Shown here: positions 46,731 to 58,309 of the stretch, in pieces
Numbering within the stretch: the first letter of the stretch is position 1
How the letters are laid out: the number at the start of each line of letters is the position of its first letter
NCBI GenBank assembly: GCA_905183005.1
Contig: CAJJDO010000007.1
Coordinates: 737,736-801,735 of the forward strand
Direction of reading: 5' to 3'
DNA from: Paramecium pentaurelia
Taxonomy: Eukaryota; Ciliophora; Oligohymenophorea; Peniculida; Parameciidae
Length of the DNA stretch: 64,000 bases
Notes under the pieces: model-generated
Database searches by the model: none
What the model saw: only the letters and a program-made list of their open reading frames with translations
Told to the model about the DNA's origin: nothing
Made by a program: the position numbers and the translations under genes

Positions 46731-47739
46731 TCATTCTTAAATTTCTTCATATTAATTATTAAAATAGAATTCTGTTTCCAATAAATAAATTTACCATGCT
46801 ATTAAAATTGGCTTCTTTTGTTCAGGATTACTTACTATATGATCATCTAAAACAGATAAGATTTCAAGCCATTTATTTTTTAATTCTTCATCCATTTTAG
46901 ATTGATTAATTTTATCTATTTAACTTTAATATTCAAAAGCCCAATTCTCTCTTAATAATCCAAATTTCTATTCAACTTATTCATTATCTACTCTATATCT
47001 AATATAATATACTTTAAACATTTAAAAAATTATTCTATGAATTATCACTAAATATATCTAATTCTAAACAAAGAATTGAAAAACGATCAAATGATAAATA
47101 TTTCTCTCCATCACAAACCAAATCAGCATTTTCTTAAAATTTACTAGATAATTTAATTTGATCATATTTTTTATTCTCAATATATTTATTTAAAGTTAAC
47201 CATTCTTCTAAATTACACATACCATTTCCATCTAAATCGCTTGCATTAAATGCATTTATTACAAATGTTTATATATTTTATACATTATCTCTAAACAATC
47301 TTAATACTTTTAACATCATCTAATCAAAATCTAAAACTCCATCTCTATTTTATTATGTCACATCTTTTTCTACAATAGAATCCAATTCTTTTTTAAGTTA
47401 TATATATTTATCTTGAGATTTAAAATAATATAGAGATTCTAAATAAGCTAAAGCTCTAATATAAGGAACAAATTATTAACTATTTGCTTCATTATTCTTT
47501 ATAGTTGTGCCATAATTAGTCATGCTATTAATTAAATCTAATGCTTCTAAATATTTTTTCTATTCTTCTAAACTGAAATTAGAGCTATCCTCTAATAATC
47601 CTAAAAACCTTGCAAAAACATTTACTCTCACAATTGCAATATTTTTTTGTATCGAAATTAACAAAATCAGAAATTTTTATTCAGTTACTTTTGTATATCC
47701 AAATTATTTTAGATAATAATTATATATAAAGGATGCCAT
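46731..47739 (-). pseudogene. EF-hand protein with a one-base frame break
   Basis: Reverse-strand gene from ATG 47739 (MASFIYNYYLKQFG) to TGA 46731. It has a helical N-terminal half and a canonical calcium loop DLDGNGMCNLEEW, preceded by a weaker one (NRDGVLDFDQM). At the six-A run 47024-47029 (plus strand) the frame is lost. Upstream it runs to TGA at 46981, while conserved-looking coding (FKVYYIRYRVDNEQVEQKFG; MDEELKNKWLEILSVLDDHI) continues in another frame. Removing one base of the run joins the halves into a single protein of about 330 residues. No intron of normal size fits. It may be an assembly indel, a recent pseudogene or two overlapping genes. Confidence 0.65.
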
Positions 47740-47905
47740 ATCTTAATCTTTTAATAGTTTATTTTCTTTTTAACTTTATAGTTTTTCTTAGTATAGCGTT
47801 GTTATATATTTTAATACTAATTTTATAGGTATTGTATTTTATATCTATCCTAATTTTTTTTGTTTAATTTTTTCAATTAAATATTTTGATTAATTCTTCT
47901 AAAAA

Positions 47906-49769
47906 TCATATGATATTGTTATCTAATATAAAATCAATATTTTTTACTCTTTATCCTAATAATGGTCCTTTACTTACTGTTGTTTATTACATTTCTTTTT
48001 ATTTGATTATTCCAACTGTTTTGACATCAATTGATTTTATTTAATTATTCTCTAAATTTTCATTTTCAATATAATTCTTATCATATTTGATTTACTACAT
48101 TTTTCCTGTTAATTCACTAATATTTAATTTTAATTATAAATTATCATTTTCAAGCTTTTAATTCAATTTATTAATTCCATCAATATTCTAATAATTCTCT
48201 TATAATTATTAATTTAATTCTTCAATTTAATTATTCAATTAAGTTATTCTAAATTTTTAAAAATTAATGAATTAAACTATTTATTTCTATTTAAATTCAA
48301 TTGGTCTATGTGTTGATTATTTAATAGATTATCTATGCATTATTGATTATCTAGTAGTTTATTAAGATTATGGTTTTGTATTTTTAAAATCTAAATAATT
48401 TATTATTATTATTACCATTAGATTTTATAGATGAATCAGATAAAATTTCATAATTTAATGGAGTATTTGTACATTCAGTTTAATTTTATACAATTTCATC
48501 TAAATTAATTTGATAACTATTCTATTAATTAAAGTTATTGAATTCCAAAGCTAAATTTATAATTTCTTATGAAATATCTTCATATTTATAATCAATTAAT
48601 TATAGTTCTGTTTGAACATCTGAATCTTTATAAAAATTAATTAATAAATCATTTTCCACTTATATTTCCATAGATCTAACTTCTATAATTTTCTCTTAAT
48701 TTATTTATATCTAATTTAATGAATAACTATCATGATTTAAAGTATTATTAGATGAAAGAGATCTTTTACTTGTTTATTATTATTAAATAATCAATTAATT
48801 TAAATGTGTTATAGATTTATCTTTACCCAAAGGTGATTCTGAACCTTTACTTTACCTTTTATCTAATTTCTATATTTTATTTTCATAAAATTATAATTTA
48901 ATCTACATTGCTTAATTGTCTAAATCAATTAATCTATATTTTTTAGTCTTATTCTCAAATTCAAGGTTTTTTTATTTCAATTATTTAATTAAATTACGTT
49001 CATTATTAAGTTAATCTCTTTATTCAGCCATAATTTTTGAACTTTCCATTTTTATTTTATTACATTCATTTTTTAATTCCTCTATTTATTCTTTTAGAAA
49101 CAAGATTTCAATCTTTTATTATTTTATTATACCTTCTAATTCATTATTTTAATAGATTTCTGATTATTTAAAAGTATTTGCCTATAATTTATATATACCC
49201 ATATGATTTAATTGAACTTCTCTCATAAATATCTAAAATAATTAACCTAATTCTTTAAAATCTTCTTGTAATTAAGATGTAATAAATAATTCCATTTTAG
49301 ATAAAATCTCTTATTTGTTTAAACCATTAACTTAAGATAAAAATTATTTTTCAGCATCTTTAATCATTAATCTTTTGTTTTCATCAGAGTTGATTGTGAC
49401 TCCCTTTTCAAATGGAACAACAGATGCTAATTTCCTTTAATAAGTTGTTCCAAACCCTTTAATTTTAAATCCAGATGAATTCTATGTTGTTCGCAATTGA
49501 TTTTAAGATTATTTATTTCTCTGATCTAAAAACTAAAATGTTGCTATCAATTAATATTAATAATTACATTATCTATTACGAGTTTATTCCAAAAATTCAG
49601 TCAATATTTTTTTACAATTTTATGTTCCCCTTTCATTTTCACATATGCTAGTATTATAATGGCTTCGAGATGTTTAACTACCAATTTTAGAAGTTTATTT
49701 TCTTTAAATGGATCTACTCGAACTAGCTCCAAATAGAGATTTATCATTTAGATAGCCATTTCTATCCAT
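47906..49769 (-). CDS. long coiled-coil protein
   Basis: From ATG 49769 (MDRNGYLNDKSLFGASSSRS) to TGA 47906-47908. The basic Ser-rich head (SIQRKQTSKIGSQTSRSHYN) is followed by a long series of heptads: QFLSQVNGLNKQEILSKMEL, KEQIEELKNECNKIKMESSK, then NNERNLIKQLKQKNLEFENK, and near the end NIDGINKLNQKLENDNLQLK. At least one intron (22 nt, after IKSNG near 48410). No motor, kinase or zinc motif. Architecture suits a cytoskeletal or basal-body scaffold; not recognised more precisely. Confidence 0.7.
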
Positions 49770-50711
49770 TATTTTTCTTAGATTAACTAAATTAATATAT
49801 ATTTCAAATTATCATAATCAATTAAGATATTTCTGATTTTAGTGAATGCTTTCATTTTGAAAAAAGAACATTTTAATAAATTCCTAAACTATGAAAACAT
49901 AAAGTAAATTTAATAAGCATTAAACCTTTCATATTTTTAATTATATACAGAAATAATAGATCTATAAATTAATATGATGTTAATTTTAAAAAATTTTATA
50001 GTTAAATTATAATAAAGCACACTTGAAATAAATGCAATAATTCCAATCACTATTATCATTATTTTATTATATTATATAATATTAATTTATATATTTATTT
50101 TATTTATCTGTTAAATTAATAAATGATAAATTCTGTTTTTCAAAAAATAATACATAAATATTCATATTTATCTCAATCTGATTCATAATTCTTAATTTAT
50201 TATACAAAAGATAATACTTTTTTTATTGAAATATAACGATATGATATAAAATGAAAAACTATATATATGCTTATAGATGTTATTTCTTATGTACGAATAT
50301 TTACAACTTTTTCATTAATACTATTAAATTTTCATTTTCTTTTTAACCCAAAGTGAGCCTTAAAAATCAATTAAAATATTATATTAAATTAATATATAAT
50401 TTTATTAAAACACAAAAGTAGGATACATTAAAACATCATTCAAATTTTTAATTTGCTATATAATATTATCTGATTTTCAAGTTAGTGATGTTTATTGTTT
50501 TTAAAGAGAAGATTTATGAATATATCGATAATGTTAATATCTTTGTTTCAATATAATTTAACAAAAATCAATGTTAATAATTTCTATAAAATATTAATTC
50601 AATTTAATAAGATATTTTTATTTATATTAATGTATTGTATTTTTCATATTTCTTGATAACATCTTTATGTAAAATTCATTATTTTTAATTTAAACTGTTT
50701 TTAAGATTACA
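49770..50711. other. 900-bp AT-rich spacer between divergent genes
   Basis: No frame with coding character and no RNA gene was recognised. Poly-A/T-rich throughout. Divergent orientation of the flanking genes suggests that it holds both promoters. It is unusually long for this genome. Confidence 0.5.
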
Positions 50712-50996
50712 ATGGGATGCAACATATAGAAATAAAAGAATAAGTAGCCAACTCTTGGATTATCAGTATATATATTTTAAAATAAAGTATAGATTTAACA
50801 TAAAGAAATACATTCTAAAGAATAATTATAAACTCCAGATACATAGGATGTTTAAAGTCCTAGATAATAAAATATAATAGTCTTAAAGAAATTACTTGCT
50901 TCATCAAGTTTAAACGTTGACCAAATCATTAAACCAGTTTTGAAAAAATACTCACATTCTTTTTTAAGCCGAAGTAAAAGATCATAACAAAATTGA
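50712..50996 (+). CDS. short frame with N-myristoylation-like start, possibly 5' exons of the next gene
   Basis: ATG 50712 opens MGCNIQKQKNKQPTLGLS, a start (Met-Gly-Cys plus basic residues) of the kind that is N-myristoylated and palmitoylated. The frame runs 94 codons to TGA 50994-50996 and may lose an in-frame 27-nt intron after GLS. It includes VLKKLLASSSLNVDQIIKPV. It is probably the beginning of the gene that continues at 51241, but I could not find introns that connect the two, so it is listed separately. Confidence 0.45.
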
Positions 50997-51240
50997 TTTT
51001 AAGGAAGTACATTTTTGATATACTATAATAATAATTATATTATATTTATTCAGATTGGATGAGTCAAGTCTTGTTTAAAAAATAAAAGATTTAGGAAAAT
51101 AAATGATGGAATATTTTGAATTAATGTATAGGTATGTTGTAGAATTATATTTACTAATCTTTCTTTATCGCAATTCTAAATAAATCAAGTAATAAAGTAT
51201 ATAAAATCATATTTTTGATAAGAAATATTAATGATAAAAT

Positions 51241-52726
51241 TATTGAAGTAATTTTAATTAATAAGGAACACATAAAAAATAAATTTAATTACTTGTTGTC
51301 CTTTTACAAGTAGCTATAAATAAGAAGCAAACATTGTTTTATGTGATGCTTTAAATGCTATAATGGAAGAGAATTTAAGAAATAACAAATTGGATATTTT
51401 ATCTTAATATTACACAAAAATATGGGAAGGTAGATTAGGATTAGTAGAAAATAAAATATTATTTTGTTAATTTTTAGAAAATTCAAATTAAATATTACGT
51501 AAAGAATTCGCCATAGATAAAATTGAAAAGGATGATAATATTAGAATAAATAAATCTATATAAATATTTCATGTTTTTAACACTATTACTGAATTATAAA
51601 TAATAAGATGGGAAGGTATCTAGGATTTATTTCAATGGATTAGAAATGAAAGTACATACCAATTATTTTAGAGAACAAACAAATAACATATATATCTTAA
51701 ATTTATACATTTATTATATGTCAATCAATATGATATTTTAGAATTTCATAATAATATAGAAAATGCTTTATTTCAATTTAAAAAGGTAACACCATAATTT
51801 GTAGATGAGAGATTAGAATATTATAAAGCTATAAATATGTTAAGATAATTTGATAAAATAGAGAAAGCACATTTAAAGATGACTATTTTGGAATTAAGTA
51901 AGTTGGAAAATAGATAAATAGGATATTCATTAGAATAATTAGATATATTATCATAATATATTAATTTAGTATGTGAAGTGTTTTTTACAAATTTATTATA
52001 AAAAAGAGATATTTTCAATTTTGTATAAGAAGATGAAGAAGAAGAAGAAGAAGATTAAGATTTGGATGATTATACTCTTATTGAACCATTAAATAGATTA
52101 ATCAGATTATTTTTATAATAAGATGCTTTTTATTATAAAAGATCTATTTCAAGTTATAGAGATAAATTAATTCAGAAAGAGGGATATTTAGATTTAGTAG
52201 ATCCAGTTAAATGGAGACAACTTATGTCTGTATCCAAAGGATTATGGGTATTAACAGATGACAATAAACATGATAGATCTTGCATTGATCTATTAGAAAA
52301 TGCTATTTTTAGAAAATTGGAAACAGACACAGCATCAATAACTGATGGAATTGATATCATCAATTATATTTAGGATATTCATGAAATGAGATAAGGACAT
52401 CAATTTTTAGTATTTAGTTAGAATAAATTTAGATATTAAAATCTATTTGTGATTAAATTAATAATTAAGAACTCTAAGATTTATCAATTACTCGTTAAAA
52501 TTTACCAAGTTTATTACATTAAATGTTGACTTTAGAAAGAAAAGCAGAAGAATTTGAATTGGCTTTTATTTAACCGGCATTACATAAATTAGAAACTTGG
52601 ATTAAATAATCTAAATTTGATTAAGAATTAAAAATGTGTGATTGGTATGATCTCTCTATGGTAATAAAAAAACATGAATATCATGAATTAGACGATTATG
52701 TGAATAAAAAATTAGAGTAATCATGA
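51241..52726 (+). CDS. hypothetical protein with acidic Glu run, 5' end unresolved
   Basis: An open coding stretch of about 480 residues ending at TGA 52724-52726. Recognisable parts: ANIVLCDALNAIMEENLRNN, KIWEGRLGLVENKIL, then a helical middle, a nine-residue-plus acidic run (QEDEEEEEEDQDLDD), IEPLNRLIRLFLQQDAFYYK, VDPVKWRQLMSVSKGLWVLT and, after a 23-nt intron, SLLHQMLTLERKAEEFELAF and WIKQSKFDQELKMCDWYDLS. It reads as a folded all-helical protein. No family recognised. The upstream exons (51000-51240) contain a coding-like piece (DESSLVQKIKDLGKQMMEYF) in another frame. Confidence 0.55.
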
Positions 52727-52787
52727 ACATAGATTTATAATATATATTAATATTATCATTAACAATTATTATTTAATAATTTTAATT

Positions 52788-55140
52788 ATGAATTAATAAG
52801 AAAATGTGATCTAAAGTATTTCAACTAAATCCAAAGAATATAAAGAAGAGTGTAGACAACTCTTAGAACGAATTGTGGCACTATAACTCAAAGTATTTAA
52901 AGCTCCTGACTTATATGTGAAAGAAGTTTTAAGTGTTGTTGAATTATATAAACAAGTAAATAATTAATAATATAAATTAGTAATTTGAGTTAGTTAAATA
53001 AAATCCAGGATAAAATAATGGTAAATTTAGTATTATTGCTTAATTTCTATCAAAAGTTGCTATTTATTATAAGACAGATTTGAAATTTTACATAGAAGAT
53101 TTAATGGAACTTATTAATCACTTTTAAAATACATTAAATTAAGGTTTAAGAAAGAAAATCATATTTTGTTTGTTGAGATTAAGAGGAAAAAATTTAATTG
53201 AACCTTATAGAATGATTGTTTTTTTAATGAAATTATTTAATTGTTAAGATAAAGATTTAAGAAGAATAATCTTTAGATTCATTATTAAAGATATAAAATA
53301 GTTTAATAAGAAACATAGAAATGAAACATTGAATAAATAAATATAAGTATAATTATTTAATTATTTTAGAATTTTATTATTGATTTAATTAAAAAATCAT
53401 AAGAGAATATTGCTAAAAGAGCACTTTAAATAATGATTGAATTATATAAAAAAAATATTTGGAAAGATAATAAATGTGTAAATATAATTGCATAAGGATG
53501 TTTTAATTAAAATTACAAAATTAAATTATTGGCTTGTTATTTCTTAATATAAACAACAGAAACTCATGTAGAAATAGAGTCATCAGAGGATGAAACAGAT
53601 AAATATATTTAAAAAAAAGGAAAAAATAAATGTGTTAAACCAACTAAAGCTAGAGAACATAGAGTAGAAAGAGAAAAAAAAATGGCAGATAAAAAATAAA
53701 GAAAAAAATTATCAAAATTGAATAGTAGTGGAGGATTCTTTGCTTTAGATTAAATTTATTCTCCCTAAGATTTTGCTGAAAGATTATTTGATAATTTAAA
53801 AAAACATGATAGTGAAAGATTCTCTGTCAAATTAGCTATGATGCATTTGATATCTAGATTAATTCATAGACATAAATTATTAATAATACCCTTTTATACT
53901 TTTATATAAAAGCATTTATATCCAAATAGTAAGGATGTTGGAAAATTATTTGCTTATTTAGCAGAAGCTATACATGATTAAATTCCAAAGGAAGACTTAT
54001 AACCAACTATTAGACATTTAATTGATCAATTTGTAAATGATAGATGTTAAGAATTAACTTTAACTATGGGTTTAAGAGGAATATATGAAATATTATAAAA
54101 ACACCCAAAGATTTTAGATAAAGACAATATTACTTATTTAATTCATTATATTAAATATAAAAATAGAAATGTCAGTTAAGCTGCAAGATCTATATTGAAT
54201 CATTTTAAAGATACAAATCCTTAATTATTAGATAAAAGATTAAGAGGTAATAAATGGAAGAGTACAGAAGAATTGGATGGAGATTTTGATGATAATTTTA
54301 TATAATAAATAACAATAGGTATAGATGGAGCAGAATTATTATAATAAGAAGAAGAAGAAAGATTGAATAAGAAATTTGATACTCCTATCTATTGTGATAG
54401 AATATTGACAGATGAAGATTTTAAAAGAATTAGAGCATTAAAAAGAAAGAAAGAAGCTGAAATAGAATAAAATAAACTTTAAGAAAAATAATAAAAACAT
54501 TAATATATTGAATAAGAAGAAGATAATGATGAAGATTTTATTGAGGATGAAGATGATAATGTTGATGATGATATTTCAGAAATTAGTGGAGATAGTGCAG
54601 AATTAGATGATGAAAATGAAGAATGGGAAGATGAAAGTATTGAAGATGAAGATATTGATGATGATGATATTAAACCTGATAGTAAAATTACAAAAGAATA
54701 AAATAAAAAAAGGAGATAATCATTATCAGATTTAGAAGAAGATTCAGTTTAAGAGTATTATTCTGATGAAAGTTAAATGTCAGATGAAAATCCTCATGGT
54801 TATGTAAGAGAAGAAGATTTAATGAGATATAGAAAAACTAAGTCAGAATAAAAACATGAAAAGTTAGAAGAATTGAAAAATGGAACTAAAGAAAAATGGT
54901 ATTTAATTTATTTATATTTTTAGGTATTAAGGTCCTAATAAAAAGAAATCAGAATTTGCATCAACTTCAAATAAAGAAAAATAAAAGAATAAACCATTAT
55001 AAATGATGAGAGCCAAGAGAGTGGAATAAAAGAATAAAGAATCAAGAATTAAGAGCAAAATAAAGGATTTAAAAAATAAATTAGGACATGTTAGAAGTGG
55101 AAAACAAGCTTAAAGATTAAAAAAATAGAAAATTAAATGA
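52788..55140 (+). CDS. SDA1: SDA1 homologue, 60S ribosomal subunit biogenesis/export
   Basis: Nucleolar protein needed for maturation and export of pre-60S particles. Matches SDA1/SDAD1 along its length: LQLKVFKAPDLYVKEVLSVV, LRKKIIFCLLRLRGKNLIEP, CQDKDLRRIIFRFIIKDIKQ with FNKKHRNETLN, RALQIMIELYKKNIWKDNKC, YSPQDFAERLFDNLKKHDSE, then a very acidic stretch, PIYCDRILTDEDFKRIRALK and the basic end EFASTSNKEKQKNKPLQMMR ... KSKIKDLKNKLGHVRSGKQA. Three introns (25, 23 and 25 nt); spliced length is exactly 760 codons, close to the yeast and human proteins. Start chosen at the first ATG after the upstream gene. Confidence 0.95.
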
Positions 55141-55182
55141 TTGTATGTGTATAATATAATTAATTATAAAATTTCATTAAAA

Positions 55183-56775
55183 ATGAACTTAGAATAAGAA
55201 ATGATCTTCAAGAAAAGAGAGATGTTTAGAGTTCAAATAAGGAGAAAATAAAATGAACTAATATTTTAATAAAAGCGCCAATTATTCAATGAGACATCAA
55301 ATTCATAGGATTGGTAAACACCAATGGATTAAATATTTTAGTAAGCATTAGAATCAAAAATCATAACACCTGATTAAAAAGGATTGTAATAATTATTTAC
55401 AAATTTAAAAAACTTAGTGAAATTTGATTACTCAATCAATTCAAACTTAAAGTCCTTTTTATCCTTTATGTTTTTCAATTTATAATATATCTAATTAAAT
55501 GAATAAGAAAATTGGATTACAGATGACTTTTTAGATGTAATTATTATTTGTTTGTAAGATGTTTTACAAACATTTTAAGAATTAGAATAAAATGAGAATA
55601 CACTTGATTTTGATCAAAAACTATTTGATTTACTTAATAATATTCTGATTTTCATATCATAATTGTCATCTTAATTAACAATGAGTAAATAATCAGCTTA
55701 ATTAAAATAAATAGTTCTATTTATTATTACTATTTTACATTACTTATATGATAAAAACTAATTCGAAATTGTATGCAAATTAATAATAAATGTTGTATTA
55801 GAAAGATCAGAGGAATATATTTTTTTAATATAATAAAGTATATTCCCATAAATATTAATTCATAAATATGAAGAATTAAATCTCCAATAAAATTATAAAA
55901 TACTATACTAAATATATTTATATTTTGGTTAAATAACTGGAATATGTCATTTAAAATATGGAACTTAATTATTTTAAGACGCTTACTAATTGTCAAATAT
56001 AATAAATTCTCAACCTTTGAATGTTGATCAAAATTATTATAGTTGTGTGGAATAATATTTATACTTTCTTTATAATATTACTTTAAATATAGAAGAAAAT
56101 AAACCTAGAACTTATTAATTATTTAATATTTTGATAGACAAAGAGATTGTTATGAATGTGGCCAATTTCTTACTTTAACTTAGATATGAATTCGAGGAAA
56201 TACATGAATATGGATTTAAATTCTTAATAAATTTGAGTATGATTTAATCATCATACTCAATGGAAAAGTTGATAAATTAAAATGTTTTTAAATTGGTCTT
56301 ATTTTAAATAAACCATCAATTGAGTTAATAATATTTAATATATCCATTATTTTCAAATTTATTGACTACAAATAAACAATAAACTAAATAGATGATTTTT
56401 GATTCAGGCATTTTAGGTAAGACATATGTAGGATTTCAAACTGCTCTAAATAATCATTCACAATAAGGATGTCTAGAAATAATTCAGTGTATTATAAATA
56501 TGTTTTAAAATATCACTCTATAATAATAGTTATAATTAATTTAGAAAGGAATGTTAGAATGCTTATTTGATTATATAATTAAATAAGATATGGATTAATT
56601 AGATTTAAAAACAGTAGAAGAAATATATGGAACTTTATATGAATAAAAATAACTAAATCCATAAGTATAATTTACAGAAGAGTTTAAAAATAAATCTGAA
56701 AAAATTTATGAAAATTTAGATGATGATTGCGATATAGCATTTTTTATTAATAATATATTAAATATTACTGATTGA
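55183..56775 (+). CDS. importin-alpha-like protein with N-terminal IBB domain
   Basis: Intronless, exactly 530 codons plus TGA. The N-terminus KKREMFRVQIRRKQNELIFQ resembles the importin-beta-binding domain of karyopherin alpha (basic, RRR/KR clusters around a helix). The remaining 480 residues are helical with ARM-like repeats (LFTNLKNLVKFDYSINSNLK; FDLLNNILIFISQL; YGFKFLINLSMIQ; KGMLECLFDYII), and the size fits (about 530 aa). The Trp-Asn NLS-pocket motifs of classical importin alpha are not evident, so cargo binding may be altered. Importin alpha links NLS cargo to importin beta for nuclear import. Confidence 0.7.
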
Positions 56776-56819
56776 TTGCAATTGCATGTTTATAATAATT
56801 TATCAAAATTTTCTTAATT

Positions 56820-58257
56820 ATGAAAAAAATGGAACCAAAATAATTAGATTAGTCTTCATCCTTAAATTGCATGTTTAGTGAAGATGAATTAGATAATATA
56901 GATGAAATTTTGGTAATAATTAAAATTGAGATGTGTAATATAGTCATAGAATGATAGTCCCATTAAATGTCCTCCATTAAGTGAAATTACAGATGATTGC
57001 AGTAGTGTAATTTAAAATGAAGAATAAAGTGAATATAATAAAATTAAGAATTAGATGATTAACAATAAAGAATTAATTAAAGACATAAGAATACTGTACA
57101 ATTAGTATTAGATGTTAATATGGTAAACTAATAGATTTAAAAAAATGCTCGTAAAGCCCATTCAAAAGAATTTTTGAAAGAATTGGTCTCAAAATAAAAA
57201 AACAGATTTTAAATGGATGGATTTAATTTAGATTTAACATGTAATCTATCTTAATTATAAATGATATTACACCATAAATAATTGCAATGGGATATCCAGC
57301 AGACAATTTTGAGTCTTTATATAGAAATTCATTAGATGAAGTATAGAGATTTTTGAATACAAGACACCCAGAGAAATACAAGGTTATTAATTTGTAATAA
57401 AGATAAATAAAATTATAAGGTGTTCAGAAAGACAATATAGACATGATTTATTTTATAAGGTTGTTGAATTTCCATTTGAGGATCATTAACCTCCTCCTTT
57501 CTAAATAATATTACCATTTTGTTTAACAGTATCAAAATGGTTAAAAAAATAAGATCGAGTTGTTGCAGTGCATTGTAAAGCAGGTAAAGGAAGAACAGGC
57601 ACAATGATAAGTTGTTATTTACTATTCTCAAAATAATATGATTCTTCAAAAGATGCTTTAAAATATTATGCTATGATTAGAACATAAAATTAGGAAGGAG
57701 TAACGATACCCAGTTAAGCAAGATATGTAGAGTATTTTAATATTGCTTTAAAAATGAATTTATTGTATGTACCAGCTAGAACAGTGGAATTAATAGAAGT
57801 TAGATTAGTAGGATTACCAAATTTTGGAATTTTTGGAGGGTGCAGTAAGATATATAAAATATTAATTATAGAACCATTTATAAGAATATAGAATGAAAAT
57901 AAATAATTAATCTAATAACCAACAATATTGACTAATTAAGATTAATAGAAATAATATAGTGCAATATTTAAATTTTAAGGAGTTTACTTAAATGGAGATG
58001 TAGTTGTTCAATTTTTTCATAAATCAATTGTTTTGTAAATATATTAATTAAATAAGATTAGAGAAGAGAAAATGTTTTAGGCATGGTTTCATACTTCATT
58101 TATTATGATGAATCCATAACTCTAAATTTTCAATCGAGATGAATTGGATGGAGTAAGCAAAGATAAACAATTTAAAAAATTTCCAATGAATTTTAGCCTA
58201 GAAATTCTATTTGATAAAGTTGTTGCTATTCGTAGAAGATCAGATTGTATTAAATGA
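56820..58257 (+). CDS. PTEN-like phosphoinositide 3-phosphatase with C2 domain
   Basis: An acidic N-terminal extension of about 100 residues precedes ELVSKQKNRFQMDGFNLDLT, then TPQIIAMGYPADNFESLYRN, VEFPFEDHQPPPFQ, the P-loop HCKAGKGRTGTMISCYLL with Cys, both Lys, Gly and Arg as in PTEN, GVTIPSQARYVEYF and a C2 domain (VYLNGDVVVQFFHKS; FQAWFHTSFIM). HCKAGKGR is specific to PTEN-type PI(3,4,5)P3 phosphatases. Introns include 31 nt early and 27 nt (57845-57871). Between LDLT and TPQII the alignment requires removal of 57241-57263, which begins GTAATC but ends ATG, not AG. One N-terminal junction is also unresolved. Confidence 0.88.
57241..57263 (+). other. 23-nt PTEN intron with apparent GT...TG ends
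   Basis: Removing exactly these bases restores the PTEN block DLTYITPQIIAMGYP (human counterpart DLTYIYPNIIAMGFP) in frame. The intron has a normal 5' GTAATC and a normal length but ends in ATG; no AG exists before the next conserved codon. Either the 3' splice site is mutated, a base was miscalled, or a non-AG site is used. Confidence 0.6.
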
Positions 58258-58309
58258 AAAATATATACTAAAATGTCATTGTAAAAATAATTTCTCATAT
58301 TCTAATCTA

